Assembly: GCA_963824225.1 (NCBI GenBank)
Contig: CAWGOF010000003.1
Span: 372,001 to 436,000 of the forward strand
Reading direction: 5' to 3'
From: CAWGOF01 sp963824225
GTDB taxonomy: Bacteria; Acidobacteriota; Polarisedimenticolia; Polarisedimenticolales; Polarisedimenticolaceae
DNA: 64,000 nt
Shown: positions 25,790 through 35,621 of the stretch, piece after piece
Layout of the letters: every line of letters begins with the position of its first letter
How positions within the stretch are numbered: position 1 is the first letter of the stretch
Position numbers and translations under genes: made by a program
Notes under the pieces: model-generated
What the model was told of the DNA's origin: nothing
The model's database searches: none
Seen by the model: the letters and a program-made list of their open reading frames with translations, nothing else

Positions 25790-26992
25790 TCACCCGCTCC
25801 TTCCTGGACCGTCGGCGGCACGGAATCGATCTACGAGCGCGGGCCCGCCGGATGTCGCCTCCTCGGGCCTCGCCGCACTCGCAGGCGGTGCCGCGCTCCA
25901 CCGGCGAAGGTACAGCGCTGCGACGAACAGCGCCATCGCGCCGACGATCGCGCCGATCAGCACGAGCCCGACCAGGAGGCTCTGGGACAGAACCGAGCCG
26001 TAGGCCGCGGCGGCGAACAGCACGCCCACGCCGTAGAGCGTCAGGACCGCAGAGCGGTGGCTGAACCCCAGATCGAGCAGCCGATGGTGGATGTGCTCCC
26101 GATCGGGCTGGAACACGTGGTCCAGGTTGCGAACGACGTAGCGCAGCGCATGATCGGTCGTGCGACCGCGTAGCGTCAGCCGATACACGCGACGCACGAT
26201 CGCCAGGCCCGTGTCGAGGACGGGCAGGCCGAGCACGAGCAGCGGGGCAAGGATCGCGACGGCGGTCGCACCCTTCTGGCTACCGCGGACCGAGGTCACC
26301 GCGAGCACGAACCCGAGGAACAGGCTGCCCGAGTCGCCGAGGAAGATCCGCGCCGGACTGAAGTTGAACCGCAGGAACCCGACGAGGCTGCCGGCGAGCG
26401 CCAGGCTCGCCGCCGCAACGCCGAACTCGCCGCGCACGTAGGACAGGACGGCGACCGATGCGGTCGTGATCAGCGCGATTCCGGCGGCGAGGCCATCGAG
26501 CCCGTCGATCAGGTTCACCGCGTTCGTGATGCCCACGATCCACAGCACGGTCACGGGGAACGACAGCAGCCCGAGGTCGAGCGCGTCCCCGAACGGGTTG
26601 CTCAGGATCTCGATCCGGAACCCGCACCACCACACGGCGGCCGCGGCGACCGCTTGCGCGGCGAACTTCCCGCGGAACGACACGCCGCGCACGTCGTCGA
26701 TCGCACCGACGACCAGCAGGAACGTCGCCGCGACCACCATGCCGCGCCAGTACACGGAGACCCTGGGCAACGACCACAGCGAGCCGGTGAAGTACGCGGC
26801 CGCGGCGAGACCGGCGATGAATCCGAGGAACACGGCGAGCCCGCCGATTCGCGGCGTCGGATGCGCGTGGGCGCGTCGACCACCCGGGTGGTCGACGGCA
26901 CCGAGCCGCTCGGCCAGCCGGATCACGATCGGCGTGAGGGTCCACGTGACCCCCATGGCCACGAGCGCCGTGATGATCGCCAGGTATGTCAT
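25790..26992 (-). CDS. wecA: WecA-type undecaprenyl-phosphate sugar-1-phosphate transferase
   Basis: A 400-residue polytopic enzyme (about 11 membrane segments) that transfers GlcNAc-1-phosphate or a related sugar from UDP to undecaprenyl phosphate, the likely initiating step for the polymer made here. Family motifs are HPTPRIGGLAVFLG, VVGAIDDVRGVSFRGKFAAQ (the DDxxx metal site), NAVNLIDGLDGLAAGIA, FSPARIFLGDSGSLFLGF, and the cytoplasmic His loop in DREHIHHRLLDLGFSHR. The Ala/Pro-rich C-terminal tail is unusual but not informative. ATG 26992 is used; a longer in-frame start would include a Ser/Arg-rich stretch unlike the family. A TATATT box lies 28 bases upstream. Confidence 0.92.
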   Translation of the reverse strand: MTYLAIITALVAMGVTWTLTPIVIRLAERLGAVDHPGGRRAHAHPTPRIGGLAVFLGFIAGLAAAAYFTGSLWSLPRVSVYWRGMVVAATFLLVVGAIDDVRGVSFRGKFAAQAVAAAAVWWCGFRIEILSNPFGDALDLGLLSFPVTVLWIVGITNAVNLIDGLDGLAAGIALITTASVAVLSYVRGEFGVAAASLALAGSLVGFLRFNFSPARIFLGDSGSLFLGFVLAVTSVRGSQKGATAVAILAPLLVLGLPVLDTGLAIVRRVYRLTLRGRTTDHALRYVVRNLDHVFQPDREHIHHRLLDLGFSHRSAVLTLYGVGVLFAAAAYGSVLSQSLLVGLVLIGAIVGAMALFVAALYLRRWSAAPPASAARPEEATSGGPALVDRFRAADGPGRSG

Positions 26993-27019
26993 GCGCGTGG
27001 AGCTACTCGACCGCCGTGC

Positions 27020-27025
27020 AATATA
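27020..27025 (-). promoter_or_regulatory. Putative -10 box upstream of wecA
   Basis: TATATT on the minus strand in the 85-base gap between the Wzy-like gene and wecA, the only AT-rich patch there. The -35 region is not recognisable. Transcription would run into wecA, the barrel gene and wza. Confidence 0.35.
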
Positions 27026-27077
27026 CGCACAGCCCACCAGCTGCGGTGGACTTTCGTCCTGGATTCGCCCGTCCGGG

Positions 27078-28511
27078 CTACTCCTCGACCTGGCGCACCT
27101 CGAGCTGGCCCAAGCGCCGCCCGAGCCAGATCACACTCTCGAACATGACCAGCTCGCGTAGGAGGCCGGCGCTATGCCCCGCCAGCCCGCCGTCGAAGTG
27201 CGTGATGTGCACGAGAATCGCCATGTGCGCGGCTCGCCGAATCGGATCGAGCCCCGTCCCCTCGCCATACCTGCGGTAGAGCAGCTTCAGCATGACGCCG
27301 AAGACGGCCATCCCCGCGAGGATCCCCGCCAGGTCGAAGTTCCAGTACAGCTCTCCGACGACGGTCGGTGCGATGCTCGTCAGCTGGTCGGTAGCGCCGA
27401 CGATGCGGAACAGGATGCCGAAGTCCCGGCCGGTGACGAAGTACGGCTTGTCGGGCCAGACCGCGCGGGGCACGAGAAACGCGAGCGTCGGGCCGAAGAT
27501 CGTCTCGCCGTTGGCGTACGGGACCCAGCGCCCGACGTCGCGGATCACGACCGCGACCGAGTTGACGAGCGACATGCGCTCCTTGAACCCGATCAGCGCG
27601 CCCTCGGTGTACTCGCTCGCGCTCTTCGAGGAGAGCGTCTGGTAGGTCATCTCGAACCGCTTGTCCTGCGGCAGGTACGGGTCGAGACTGCGGAAATAGT
27701 TGATGAACGGGAAGATCACGAAGACGACGACGAACGCGAGGACGGCGAGCGTCTTCCACGGCAGCCGGCGGCGCGTGTACCACAGGGCCATGATCGGAAC
27801 GGAGACGAGGACGATCGTGATCGCCTTGCTCTGGGACGTCGCGTAGGCCACGAGCCCGGCGACCGGCGTCATCGCGTACAGCAGCCGGCGCTGGCTCCGC
27901 GACGCCTGCCCGGCGAGGAACATGATCCACAACGCGCCCCACGCGAGGACGAACAGCGGCGCGAGCTGAGCGAGCGAGCTCGCGAACTCGGCGATGCGTT
28001 GCTCCTGATAGATGACGCGGGTCACGACGGCACGGCCCAGACAGCCCGCCGCGCCGATGCCGGCCGGAATCATCAAGAACCACGCAGTCCTGGGCCACAG
28101 GTCGACCTGGCGGCGGGGCGTCGCGAGCAACGGGTTGAAGTACCCGGCGAGGAGCGCCAGGTATCCGAGGAGGCTGTACACCGCGGCCTGCAGCAGGAAC
28201 GGGACGATGTGGATGTCGTAGGCCACGTTTTCGGGATCCCCCGCGCTCCACACGGCTCCCATCCCGTAGAACAGGAGGTACAGCACGCCGAGGATGTTGA
28301 TCGTCTCGAACACGTCGAACGTGCGGCGCTGGGTCGTGTACCAGATCGGCACGAGCAGGCAGGCCAGGAAGCCGGCGACCACGGCGTAGTACGGCATCCG
28401 CTCGTCGAACGGGATGATGAGCACCGATGCCGCGAGCGCGACCGACAGCACCGCAGCGCGCAGCGCGTGCGTGCGGAACGACGGGGTCGCGGCGGCGGCG
28501 GTGGGCTGCAC
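27078..28511 (-). CDS. Wzy-like oligosaccharide repeat-unit polymerase
   Basis: A 477-residue integral membrane protein with about 12 hydrophobic segments, consistent with a Wzy-type polymerase that joins lipid-linked repeat units in the periplasm. Typical of the O-antigen polymerase group is the long loop in the last third (ERMSLVNSVAVVIRDVGRWVPYANGETIFGPTLAFLVPRAVWPDKP), followed by VGELYWNFDLAGILAGMAVFGVMLKLLYRR. Polymerases diverge quickly, so family assignment rests on topology, the PRAVWPDKP-type loop and context. GTG 28511 is preferred over 28622, which would add 37 uncharged residues overlapping the upstream TPR gene. A perfect inverted repeat lies 26 bases upstream of the start. Confidence 0.75.
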   Translation of the reverse strand: MQPTAAAATPSFRTHALRAAVLSVALAASVLIIPFDERMPYYAVVAGFLACLLVPIWYTTQRRTFDVFETINILGVLYLLFYGMGAVWSAGDPENVAYDIHIVPFLLQAAVYSLLGYLALLAGYFNPLLATPRRQVDLWPRTAWFLMIPAGIGAAGCLGRAVVTRVIYQEQRIAEFASSLAQLAPLFVLAWGALWIMFLAGQASRSQRRLLYAMTPVAGLVAYATSQSKAITIVLVSVPIMALWYTRRRLPWKTLAVLAFVVVFVIFPFINYFRSLDPYLPQDKRFEMTYQTLSSKSASEYTEGALIGFKERMSLVNSVAVVIRDVGRWVPYANGETIFGPTLAFLVPRAVWPDKPYFVTGRDFGILFRIVGATDQLTSIAPTVVGELYWNFDLAGILAGMAVFGVMLKLLYRRYGEGTGLDPIRRAAHMAILVHITHFDGGLAGHSAGLLRELVMFESVIWLGRRLGQLEVRQVEE

Positions 28512-28536
28512 GCCCCAAGCTATACGCAGAAACCTG

Positions 28537-28556
28537 ACGCTCGCCACGGCGAGCGT
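28537..28556. repeat. 20-base inverted repeat between TPR and Wzy-like genes
   Basis: Reading ACGCTCGCCACGGCGAGCGT, the arms pair perfectly over nine bases on each side of a two-base centre. It lies in the 55-base gap just after the TPR gene stop and before GTG 28511. No U-run follows on the minus strand, so it may be an RNA hairpin that attenuates or protects the message, or an operator. It is not a clear intrinsic terminator. Confidence 0.55.
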
Positions 28557-28566
28557 GGGACCGGTG

Positions 28567-29847
28567 CTACCGGCGGCGTGCGGCGTCGAGATCGCCGGCG
28601 AACCGCCGCACCTCGGGGTCACCGGGGGCGAGGATCGACAGCCGGTCGAGCGCGCGCTGGGCCTCGATCAGATCGCCCTGCGCCAGGCTCAGATCGCCCA
28701 GGCGCAGGATCGGTGCGGGGCTCGACGGGTGTCGCGTCGCGGCCCAGGACAGGGCCTGTCGGGCCTCGTCGGTCCGGCCCGCTCGCGCCGCCAGGCGCGC
28801 CAGCTCGAGCAGCGTGTGGAGGTCCGCCGGGTCGAGCTGCCGCAGCTCGCGCAGGCGCTCGAGCGCTGCCTGGGGTCGGCCCTGCGCCTCGTCGATGCGC
28901 GCCAGGTCGAGCAGCACCGACCGGCGGAATACGGGCTCTCGATTGGCGCGCGCGAGATCGTCGCGCGCCTCGTCGATCCGACCGAGGCGCTCGAGGGCTC
29001 GCGCGCGGTGGTACCGCGCTTCGGCCTCCTGGAGCGCGGGCCGCGGGCTCTCGAGCGCGCGGTCGAGCTCAGCCAGCGCGTCGGCATACCGGCCGCGGGC
29101 GAGCTCGATGCGCCCGAGCGCGATGTGGTGATCGACCGCGTGCAGGAGCGGCGTCTGCCCGAGAGCCGAGCGCGCGCCCTCGGCGAACGCGTCGAGGAGG
29201 CCGGGCGGTGGTGGATCGAGCGCGGCCAGCGTGTGCTGGTCCCACAGCGGCTGGACCCGCGCCGCGTCGCGCACCGCGGCGAGCGCGAGCGCGTCGAGAC
29301 GATCGTCGAAGAACAGGAGCGCGAGCTGGTCGTGGAACATGAAGTTCGTCGGCTCGCGCCCGAGGGCCAGGCGCAGCGCCCCGAGGGCCACCCGGCCGTC
29401 CCGGCCGAGGCTCGCGAGCGGCCGGTCGCCGAACACCTCGAGCGGCAGCCCCACGAGCGCGCGGCTCCGTCGCTCGCGCTCGTGGTACACCTGGGCCAGT
29501 CCGGCCCAGTACCATCCCGACGCCGGGCTGCGCGTGATCGCCTCGGTGAACTGGCGATACGCCGTCCCGAGCAGCACGTCAACTTCGGGATCGGGTGCGC
29601 CGACCGCCCGTCGCGCGTGGTACACGGCGAGGGTCGACTGGGCGGCGTACCACAGCTCCGCCGCTTCCCGCCCGTCGCCCACGGCTCGCGGCAGCAGCTG
29701 CGCCGCGCGCGGGTGATCGGCCTCGGCGAACGCCCGTCGACCGGCCGTGTGGGCCGGAGCCCGACCGATCGAGGCAACCGCGCGCGCCGCGTACCACAGG
29801 ACGACGCCCAAGAGAGCGAGGCGCAGCCACACGGCGCCGCGCGTCAC
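28567..29847 (-). CDS. TPR-repeat membrane-anchored protein
   Basis: A 426-residue protein with one N-terminal membrane segment (residues 5-22, VWLRLALLGVVLWYAARAVA) followed by tetratricopeptide-like helical repeats. Examples are HIALGRIELARGRYADALAELDRALE, EARYHRARALERLGRIDEARDDLARA, and three more repeats to the C-terminus. The topology suggests a periplasmic or cytoplasmic scaffold. Its start GTG 29847 overlaps the stop of the O-antigen ligase-like gene (GTGA), so the pair is coupled; TPR proteins next to ligases and polymerases are common in EPS clusters and may organise the assembly complex. No enzymatic domain is seen. Confidence 0.8.
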   Translation of the reverse strand: MTRGAVWLRLALLGVVLWYAARAVASIGRAPAHTAGRRAFAEADHPRAAQLLPRAVGDGREAAELWYAAQSTLAVYHARRAVGAPDPEVDVLLGTAYRQFTEAITRSPASGWYWAGLAQVYHERERRSRALVGLPLEVFGDRPLASLGRDGRVALGALRLALGREPTNFMFHDQLALLFFDDRLDALALAAVRDAARVQPLWDQHTLAALDPPPPGLLDAFAEGARSALGQTPLLHAVDHHIALGRIELARGRYADALAELDRALESPRPALQEAEARYHRARALERLGRIDEARDDLARANREPVFRRSVLLDLARIDEAQGRPQAALERLRELRQLDPADLHTLLELARLAARAGRTDEARQALSWAATRHPSSPAPILRLGDLSLAQGDLIEAQRALDRLSILAPGDPEVRRFAGDLDAARRR

Positions 29848-31328
29848 GGGGTCCTCGCGGCATCGTCGTCGCCGGCGACCGCGAGCGCGGCGAGCACGAC
29901 GAACAGCAGCGCGTTGGCCGGAATCTGGTGATTGAAGTCCGCCAGCGCGTGCACGGAGAGCGCGCCGAGCCCGACCACGAGACCGATCGTCGTGGCGTCG
30001 TGCTCGTGCCGCGCGCGAGAGAGACGGCGCAGCGCGCGCCGCGCGTAGGCCCACGTGAGCCAGACCAGCAGGCCCGCTCCGACGACCCCGCCCGAGATCG
30101 CGGCCTCGAGGTAGTCGTTGTGCAACTGCTCCCAGCGCATGTAGTCGCCGGTCGGCAGGTACGCCGGAAACACGTCGCCGAACGCACCGTAGCCGCAGCC
30201 GGCGATCGAGAAGTCGCGCAGCATCGGGAGCGCGGCGTGCGCTGCCACCACACGATGCACCTGCCGCGGGTCGGCGCCGGTCGTGGCCAGGAGCTCCTCC
30301 ACGCGGTCGCCGACCGGCAGGAGCCAAACGGCGAGTGCCGCGATCGTGACGGCCGCCACGATCCCGAGCGCGACGAGCCCCAGCCGTCGCCTGCGGCCGA
30401 CGAGCCACCCCACCGCGCAGAGCGACGCTCCGAGGAGCACGAGCGCGGCCTTGCTCGCCGTCGCCAGGCCGGCCGCCAGGCACAGCACCGTCGAGGCGAC
30501 GACGAGCGGTGCCGAGCTCGCGGTCCAGCCGACGGCCCGGGCCCGGGACCACGCGTCGATCGCGGCGCCCGCGAGCCACGGGACCGCGAGCTCCATCACA
30601 CCCGCGAAATGCGCGGGGTTCACGTACGGGCCGAACGGCCGCGACGGCTCGATCGTGCGCCAGCTCCAGTACAGCGTGCCGTCGGACGTCGCGGCGTGGA
30701 CGAGCCCGAACACCGCGAGCGCGACGAACCCGGAGAACGCGATCCCGCGGTACCCGGCGGCCACGGCCGGGTCCTCGGCGCGGCGGCGAACGACGACGAA
30801 CGCCGCGAGAAGCGCCAGGTACCAGTGCCAGCGCTCGAGGCCCGCCTCGGGCAGGAGCGAGATCGGTCGCCAGCCGGTCCAGCGCCCGGCCGGATCAGGC
30901 AGAGGTGCCGCGTCCGCGATCGGTCGCTCGGGCACCTCGCCGATCTCGGCGACCGCGGCCAGCGCCAGTCGCTCGATCCGCTCGCCGGTCGGGCCAGGCG
31001 GCACACCGGCTCGATCGGGGAACGTCATGCGATCGAGCGCCGCCGCGCGCGGGCTCACGAGACCCAGGACGGGATCGGGGAGCGGAACGAGCTGCAGCGC
31101 GGCCCACGCGGCGAGGAGCAGCGCCGGCGCGAGCACGCGCGAGCGGGCCGCCGCGGAGAAGCCGTCGCGAGCGAGGGATACGGCCCACGCCAGGACGAGC
31201 AGCGTCGCCGCCGTGCGGAACGCCCACGGGGAGACGCCGCCGAAGAGCCAGGGCAGCGCCGTCACCGTGCCGAGGATCAGCCAGTCCTCGGCCGCGAGCG
31301 CCGAGTCGGCGCGGGGCGCCCATCTCAC
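29844..31328 (-). CDS. O-antigen ligase-like membrane protein
   Basis: A 494-residue polytopic protein of the Wzy/WaaL ligase family. It has about 11 hydrophobic segments and a long periplasmic loop carrying the family signature region (LATTGADPRQVHRVVAAHAALPMLRDFSIAGCGYGAFGDVFPAYLPTGDYMRWEQLHNDYLEAAISGGVVGAGLLV), in which the GxGxGAF and H-N-YLE elements match the PF04932 core. An unusual soluble loop of about 60 residues follows segment 3. It may ligate polymer to a lipid or act as a second polymerase. Start GTG 31328 overlaps the manC stop (GTGA), and its own stop overlaps the TPR start. Confidence 0.85.
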   Translation of the reverse strand: MRWAPRADSALAAEDWLILGTVTALPWLFGGVSPWAFRTAATLLVLAWAVSLARDGFSAAARSRVLAPALLLAAWAALQLVPLPDPVLGLVSPRAAALDRMTFPDRAGVPPGPTGERIERLALAAVAEIGEVPERPIADAAPLPDPAGRWTGWRPISLLPEAGLERWHWYLALLAAFVVVRRRAEDPAVAAGYRGIAFSGFVALAVFGLVHAATSDGTLYWSWRTIEPSRPFGPYVNPAHFAGVMELAVPWLAGAAIDAWSRARAVGWTASSAPLVVASTVLCLAAGLATASKAALVLLGASLCAVGWLVGRRRRLGLVALGIVAAVTIAALAVWLLPVGDRVEELLATTGADPRQVHRVVAAHAALPMLRDFSIAGCGYGAFGDVFPAYLPTGDYMRWEQLHNDYLEAAISGGVVGAGLLVWLTWAYARRALRRLSRARHEHDATTIGLVVGLGALSVHALADFNHQIPANALLFVVLAALAVAGDDDAARTP

Positions 31329-32362
31329 AGCAGGTCGGTCCGCCCGCGCTCGCGCAGCGCCTCGACGACGCGGCGGACCTTCTCCGAGCTGCGGCGCGCG
31401 ACCACGAGCAACGCGTCCTCCGTGTCGACGACGACGATGCCCGGCACATCGACGAGCGCGACCAGGCGACGATCGCCGAACACGGCACTGTCCGCGCTGT
31501 CGACGAGGAGTGCGGAAGACGCCGAGCGTCGGCTCTCGGCCCGCAGCCGCGCCGCCGCGTCCCACGAGCCGATGTCGTCCCAACCGGCGTCGAGCGCCAC
31601 GACACGAACGCCCTGCGCACGCTCCATCACCGCGTAGTCGACGGACAACCGCGTCGCCGTGTCCCACGCTCCGCGCCGTCCGGCGAGGTGCTGCTCGACC
31701 GCGCCGAGGATCGCGGGGGCCGTGCGCGCCAGCTCCTCGAGAAACCGATCGGCGCGCCACACGAACATCCCGGCGTTCCACAGGTGCCGGCCCGATCGGA
31801 CGAACCGCCGAGCGCGAGCGAGGTCCGGCTTCTCGACGAACCGGCGTACCGCGACCGCGCGGCCCACGGACGCGGGCTCCGCGCACTCGAGGTAACCGAA
31901 CCCCGTCGCCGGTCGATCGGGTCGGATGCCCAGGCACACGAGCGCCCCCGACCGCGCCGCGCGAGTCGCTACGCGAACCGCCCGGCCGAACGCGGCCGTG
32001 TCGCGGATCACCTGATCGGTGGGAAACAGCCCGACGATCGCCCGCGGGTCCCGCGCGGCGACGACGGCGCAGGCCAGCGCGATCGCGGGCCCCGTGTCGC
32101 GCGCGCTCGGCTCGACGATGCGATTCTCCGATCGCAGTCCGGGCAGGACCCGCGCGATCCCGGCCCGCAGGGCGCGCGGGGCGACGATCCACGTGCGCTC
32201 GGGCGGAACGAGTCGCCGGACGCGACGCCAGGCGTCCTCGACGAGCGGCCGGTCGCTCGCGAGCGCGAGGAGCTGCTTCGGCTCCCGCGCGCGCGACAGG
32301 GGCCAGAAACGCGTCCCGCTCCCGCCTCCCAGCAGCACCGCGTGGAACGCGCCGCCCGGCAC
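31325..32362 (-). CDS. manC: Mannose-1-phosphate guanylyltransferase
   Basis: A 345-residue nucleotidyltransferase that makes GDP-mannose from mannose-1-phosphate and GTP. It shows the pyrophosphorylase loop LLGGGSGTRFWPLSRAREPKQLLAL, EPSARDTGPAIALACAVVAARDP, LFPTDQVI, GFGYLECAEP, the sugar-binding RFVEKPDLARARRFVRSGRHLWNAGMFVWRAD, and the C-terminal DAGWDDIGSWDA. The length fits the single-domain enzyme without the fused isomerase. GDP-mannose is the substrate of Gmd encoded at 44-45 kb. GTG 32362 is one base after the epimerase stop, and the 3' end is coupled to the ligase-like gene. Confidence 0.93.
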   Translation of the reverse strand: MPGGAFHAVLLGGGSGTRFWPLSRAREPKQLLALASDRPLVEDAWRRVRRLVPPERTWIVAPRALRAGIARVLPGLRSENRIVEPSARDTGPAIALACAVVAARDPRAIVGLFPTDQVIRDTAAFGRAVRVATRAARSGALVCLGIRPDRPATGFGYLECAEPASVGRAVAVRRFVEKPDLARARRFVRSGRHLWNAGMFVWRADRFLEELARTAPAILGAVEQHLAGRRGAWDTATRLSVDYAVMERAQGVRVVALDAGWDDIGSWDAAARLRAESRRSASSALLVDSADSAVFGDRRLVALVDVPGIVVVDTEDALLVVARRSSEKVRRVVEALRERGRTDLL

Positions 32363-32363
32363 C

Positions 32364-33312
32364 TCAGAACGCCTCGATCGTCCGCCGCAGCCCCTCGGAC
32401 AGGGCGACCGCGGGACGGAAGCCCAGCCGCTCGCGCGCCGCGTCGATCGAGGCCAGGGAGTGACGGATGTCTCCGGCGCGCGGCGCCGCGTGATCGGCCG
32501 CGATCTCGCGGCCCGTCAGGCGGCCGATCTCCCGCAGCAGGTCGTTGAGCGAGATCCGGCCGCCGCAGGCGACGTTGTACGCCCGGCCGAGCGCCTCGGG
32601 TCCCGCCGAGCACGCGCGCTGGTTCGCCTGCACGACGTCGCCGACGAACGTGAAGTCGCGGCTCTGCTCGCCGTCGCCGTAGATCGTCGGTCGGCCGCCG
32701 CCGAGCGCCGCGGCGACGAACCGCGGGATCACCGCCGAGTACTCGCTCGTCGGGTCCTGGCGCGGGCCGAACACGTTGAAGTAGCGCAGCGCGACGGTCG
32801 GAACGCCGTACAGCCGGTGGTACAGGAGGCAGTAGGTCTCCCCGGCCAGCTTCTGCAAGCCGTAGGGCGAGATCGGCGCCGGTCGCCATCGTCTCGATCT
32901 TCGGCAACACCTCGCTCTCGCCGTACACCGACGACGACGAGGCGAAGACGAACCGCGCCACGCCGCCCTCGCGGGCCGCCTCGAGCAGGTTCAGCGTGCC
33001 GGTGACGTTGACTGCGTTGGTCGCTCGCGGATCCTGCACCGACCGCTGGACCGACGGGATCGCCGCCTCGTGCAGCACGAAATCGACGCCGCGCATGGCG
33101 CTCCGGCACGTCTCGAGATCCCGGATGTCGCCGCACACGAGCTCGAAGCTCGCACCGCCCGCGGCGGCCCAGTCCTCGGCATGGGCCAGGTTCGACCGCC
33201 GGCCGGTCGAGAAGTCGTCGAGCACGCGCACGTCCGAGCCGTCGCGCAGCAGCGCCTCGGTCAGGTTCGATCCGATGAACCCGCCGCCTCCGGTGACCAG
33301 CACGCGCGGCAC
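32364..33312 (-). CDS. UDP-sugar 4-epimerase-like SDR (frameshifted)
   Basis: An extended SDR of about 315 residues after correction, like GalE/WbpP-type UDP-hexose or UDP-HexNAc 4-epimerases. The N-terminal part (GTG 33312) has VLVTGGGGFIGSNLTEALL, FVLHEAAIPSVQRSVQDP and FASSSSVYGESEVLPK. The C-terminal frame has the catalytic SPYGLQKLAGETYC, LRYFNVFGPRQDPTSEYSAVIPRF, GDGEQSRDFTFVGDVV and AYNVACGGRISLNDLL. The frames switch near 32884; dropping one base gives ETMA-PAPISPYGLQK as expected. The total of 949 bases is one more than a multiple of three, consistent with a single insertion. The start is 2 bases downstream of the ugd stop. Exact substrate is not determined. Confidence 0.83.
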
Positions 33313-33314
33313 GG

Positions 33315-34623
33315 CTAGCGCCCCACGCCCGTGTAGTGGAAGCCCTTGCTTCGCACCACGTGCGGCTCGTACACGTTGCGCAGGTCGACGATCGTCGGCC
33401 GGACGAGGCAGGCCTTCAGCCGGTCGAGGTCCAGGCCGCGAAACTGGTTCCATTCCGTGGCCACGACGAGCGCGTCGGCGCCCGTGGCCGCGTCGTACTC
33501 GTCCGCGCAGTACGTGACGCCTTCGCGCGGCGTCGCGGCGAGGATCGCGTTGGCCACCGGGTCGTACACCCGCGACCTGCGCCCCCGCGGCCAGGATCCC
33601 GGACAGGACCGCCATCGCCGGCGACTCGCGCAGATCGTCGGTGTTGGGCTTGAACGTCAGGCCGAGCAGGCCGATCGTCTCGTCCGGCCAGCTCCCCGCC
33701 AACCGCGGCCCGCAGCTTCGCCAGCATGCGCGGCACGCGCGACTCGTTGACCTCGATCACCGCGCGGACGATCCGCAGGTCGAGCCCGGCCTCGCGCGCG
33801 ATCTCGACCGACGGCACGCGTGTCCTTGGGGAAGCACGAGCCACCGTACCCCGGCCCCGGGTGCAGGAACTTGCCGCCGATCCGGCGGTCGAGCCCCATG
33901 CCGCGGGCCACGCCGTGCACATCCGCGCCGAGCGCTTCGCACAGGTCGGCGATCTCGTTGATGAACGAGATCTTGGTCGCCAGAAACGCGTTCGACGCGT
34001 ACTTGATCAGCTCCGCGGTCACGACGTCGGTCCGGATGATCGGCGTCTCGATCAGGTACAGCGGCCGGTACAGGTCGGACAGGATCGCCGCGGCCATCTC
34101 GTCCTCCGTCCCGAACACGACGCGGTTCGGACGCAGGAAATCCTCGATCGCCGAGCCCTCGCGCAGGAACTCGGGGTTCGACGCCACGCTGAACGGGTGC
34201 GCCGAGTCGCGCTCGCGCTCGACGATCGTGCGGATCATCACGTCCCGTTCCGGCGGGTACCGTGCTCTTGGTCACGATGACCTTGTAGCCCGTCAGGTTG
34301 CGCGCGATCGTGCGCGCGACGTCGCGGACGTAGGTCAGGTCGGCCCGCCCGTCGTCGGCCTGCGGCGTGCCGACGGCGATGAACACGACGAGCGACTCGC
34401 GCACGGCCTCGGCCACGTCGTGGGCGAAGCGCAGCCGTCCGGCCTTGACGTTGCGGTCGACGAGGTCCTCGAGGCCCGGCTCGTAGATCGGTATGCGCCC
34501 GCCGCGCAGGCCGGCGATCTTGGTCTCGTCCTTGTCCACGACCACGACCGCGTTGCCGAACTCGGCGAAGCACGCCCCGGACACGAGCCCCACGTAGCCC
34601 GTGCCGACGACACACAGGTTCAC
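33315..34623 (-). CDS. ugd: UDP-glucose 6-dehydrogenase (four frameshifts)
   Basis: Oxidises UDP-glucose to UDP-glucuronate. Pieces in order are VNLCVVGTGYVGLVSGACFAEFGN ... VTKSTVPAGTG from GTG 34623; MIRTIVERERDSAHPFSVASNPEFLREGSAIEDFLRPNRVVFG ... KFLHPGPGYGGSCFPKDT with the catalytic Cys; VEIAREAGLDLRIVRAVIEVNESRVPRMLAKL; TIGLLGLTFKPNTDDLRESPAM; and VYDPVANAIL ... ATEWNQFRGLDL. Frame changes occur near 34245, 33826, 33700 (GGGG run) and 33575 (GGG run). All four look like extra bases, and the total length (1309) fits four insertions. Together they reconstruct a full-length enzyme of about 434 residues. Assembly error is more likely than decay. It would supply both UXS and the adjacent epimerase. 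Confidence 0.85.
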
Positions 34624-35620
34624 GGCGACGATCCGATCCGCGCCGGCGTCTCGGCCCGGAACCACGCCAGGAACCGCTCGAGCCCTAGGTCGAGCGACAC
34701 GCTGGGGGACCAACCGAGCTCGCGGCGGGCGCGCGTGATGTCGGCCCACGTGCGCTCGACGTCGCCGGGCTGGCGCAGCCTCGGCGCGAATCCGGGGGGT
34801 CACGCCGAGCCCGTGCGCGATGCGCTCGATCAGCTCGTCGAGCGCGACCGTCCGCGACCCGCCCAGGTTCCACACGTGGTACCCGGTCGCGCAGTCGAGC
34901 GCCCGCACGATCCCGTCGACGATGTCGTCACGTAGGTGTAGTCCCGCGCGGTCTCGGGCCGTCGCCGTAGCGCTCGACCTCGTGGCCCGCGGCGAGCAGG
35001 CGGGCGAACTTGTGGATCGCCATCTCCGGTCGCTGGCGCGGGCCGTACACCGTGAAGAACCGCAGGCACGCGACACGCATCCCGAACAGGTGATGGTACG
35101 TGTGGCACAGCAGCTCGCCGCCCTTCTTGGTTGCGGCGTACGGCGAGATCGGATGATCCACCCGATCGTCCTCGGAGAACGGCACCTTGCGCGTTGTTGC
35201 CGTAGACCGACGACGACGACCCGAACAGGAACGTCGGAACGCCGTGGCGCCGGCAGGCGTCGAGCAGCGCCGCGGTCCCGTCGAGGTTCACCGACGCGTA
35301 CAGCTCGGGCTCGGCGATCGACGGCCGCACGCCGGCTCGCGCGGCCAGGTGCACGCACGGCGTCGACCGCGTGTCGGCGCCCAGCGTGCGGTCGAGCGCC
35401 GCGGCGTCGCGGATGTCGGCCTCGACCAAGCCGGTACCGCGGATGGGCTTCGGCGACGGCGCGACGTTCCGGCGCTTGATCGCCGGATCGTAGAACGAGT
35501 CGAAGTTGTCGAGCGCCGACGACGCCGCCGACCGTCGGCGAGGAGCCGCTCGACGAGGTGCGAGCCGATGAACCCCGCGCCGCCCGTGACCAGGATCGCC
35601 GGGCCGTCGGGCGTCCCGGG
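34620..35620 (-). CDS. UDP-glucuronate 4-epimerase-like SDR (about five frameshifts, start unresolved)
   Basis: An extended SDR resembling CapI-type UDP-glucuronate 4-epimerases, which make UDP-galacturonate. Recognisable pieces are ILVTGGAGFIGSHLVERLLADG; LDNFDSFYDPAIKRRNV; CVHLAARAGVRPSIAEPELYASVNLDGTAALLDACRRHGVPTFLFGSSSSVYGNN; VPFSEDDRVDHPISPYAATKKGGELLCHTYHHLFGMRVACLRFFTVYGPRQRPEMAIHKFARLLAAG; DYTYVDDIVDGIVRALD; and a C-terminal ADITRARRELGWSP. Breaks are near 35530, 35190, 34965, 34928 and 34800 (a six-C run). No ATG, GTG or TTG opens the first frame after the preceding stop at 35622, so another error near the start is likely. Its stop overlaps the ugd GTG start. Confidence 0.75.
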
Positions 35621-35621
35621 A

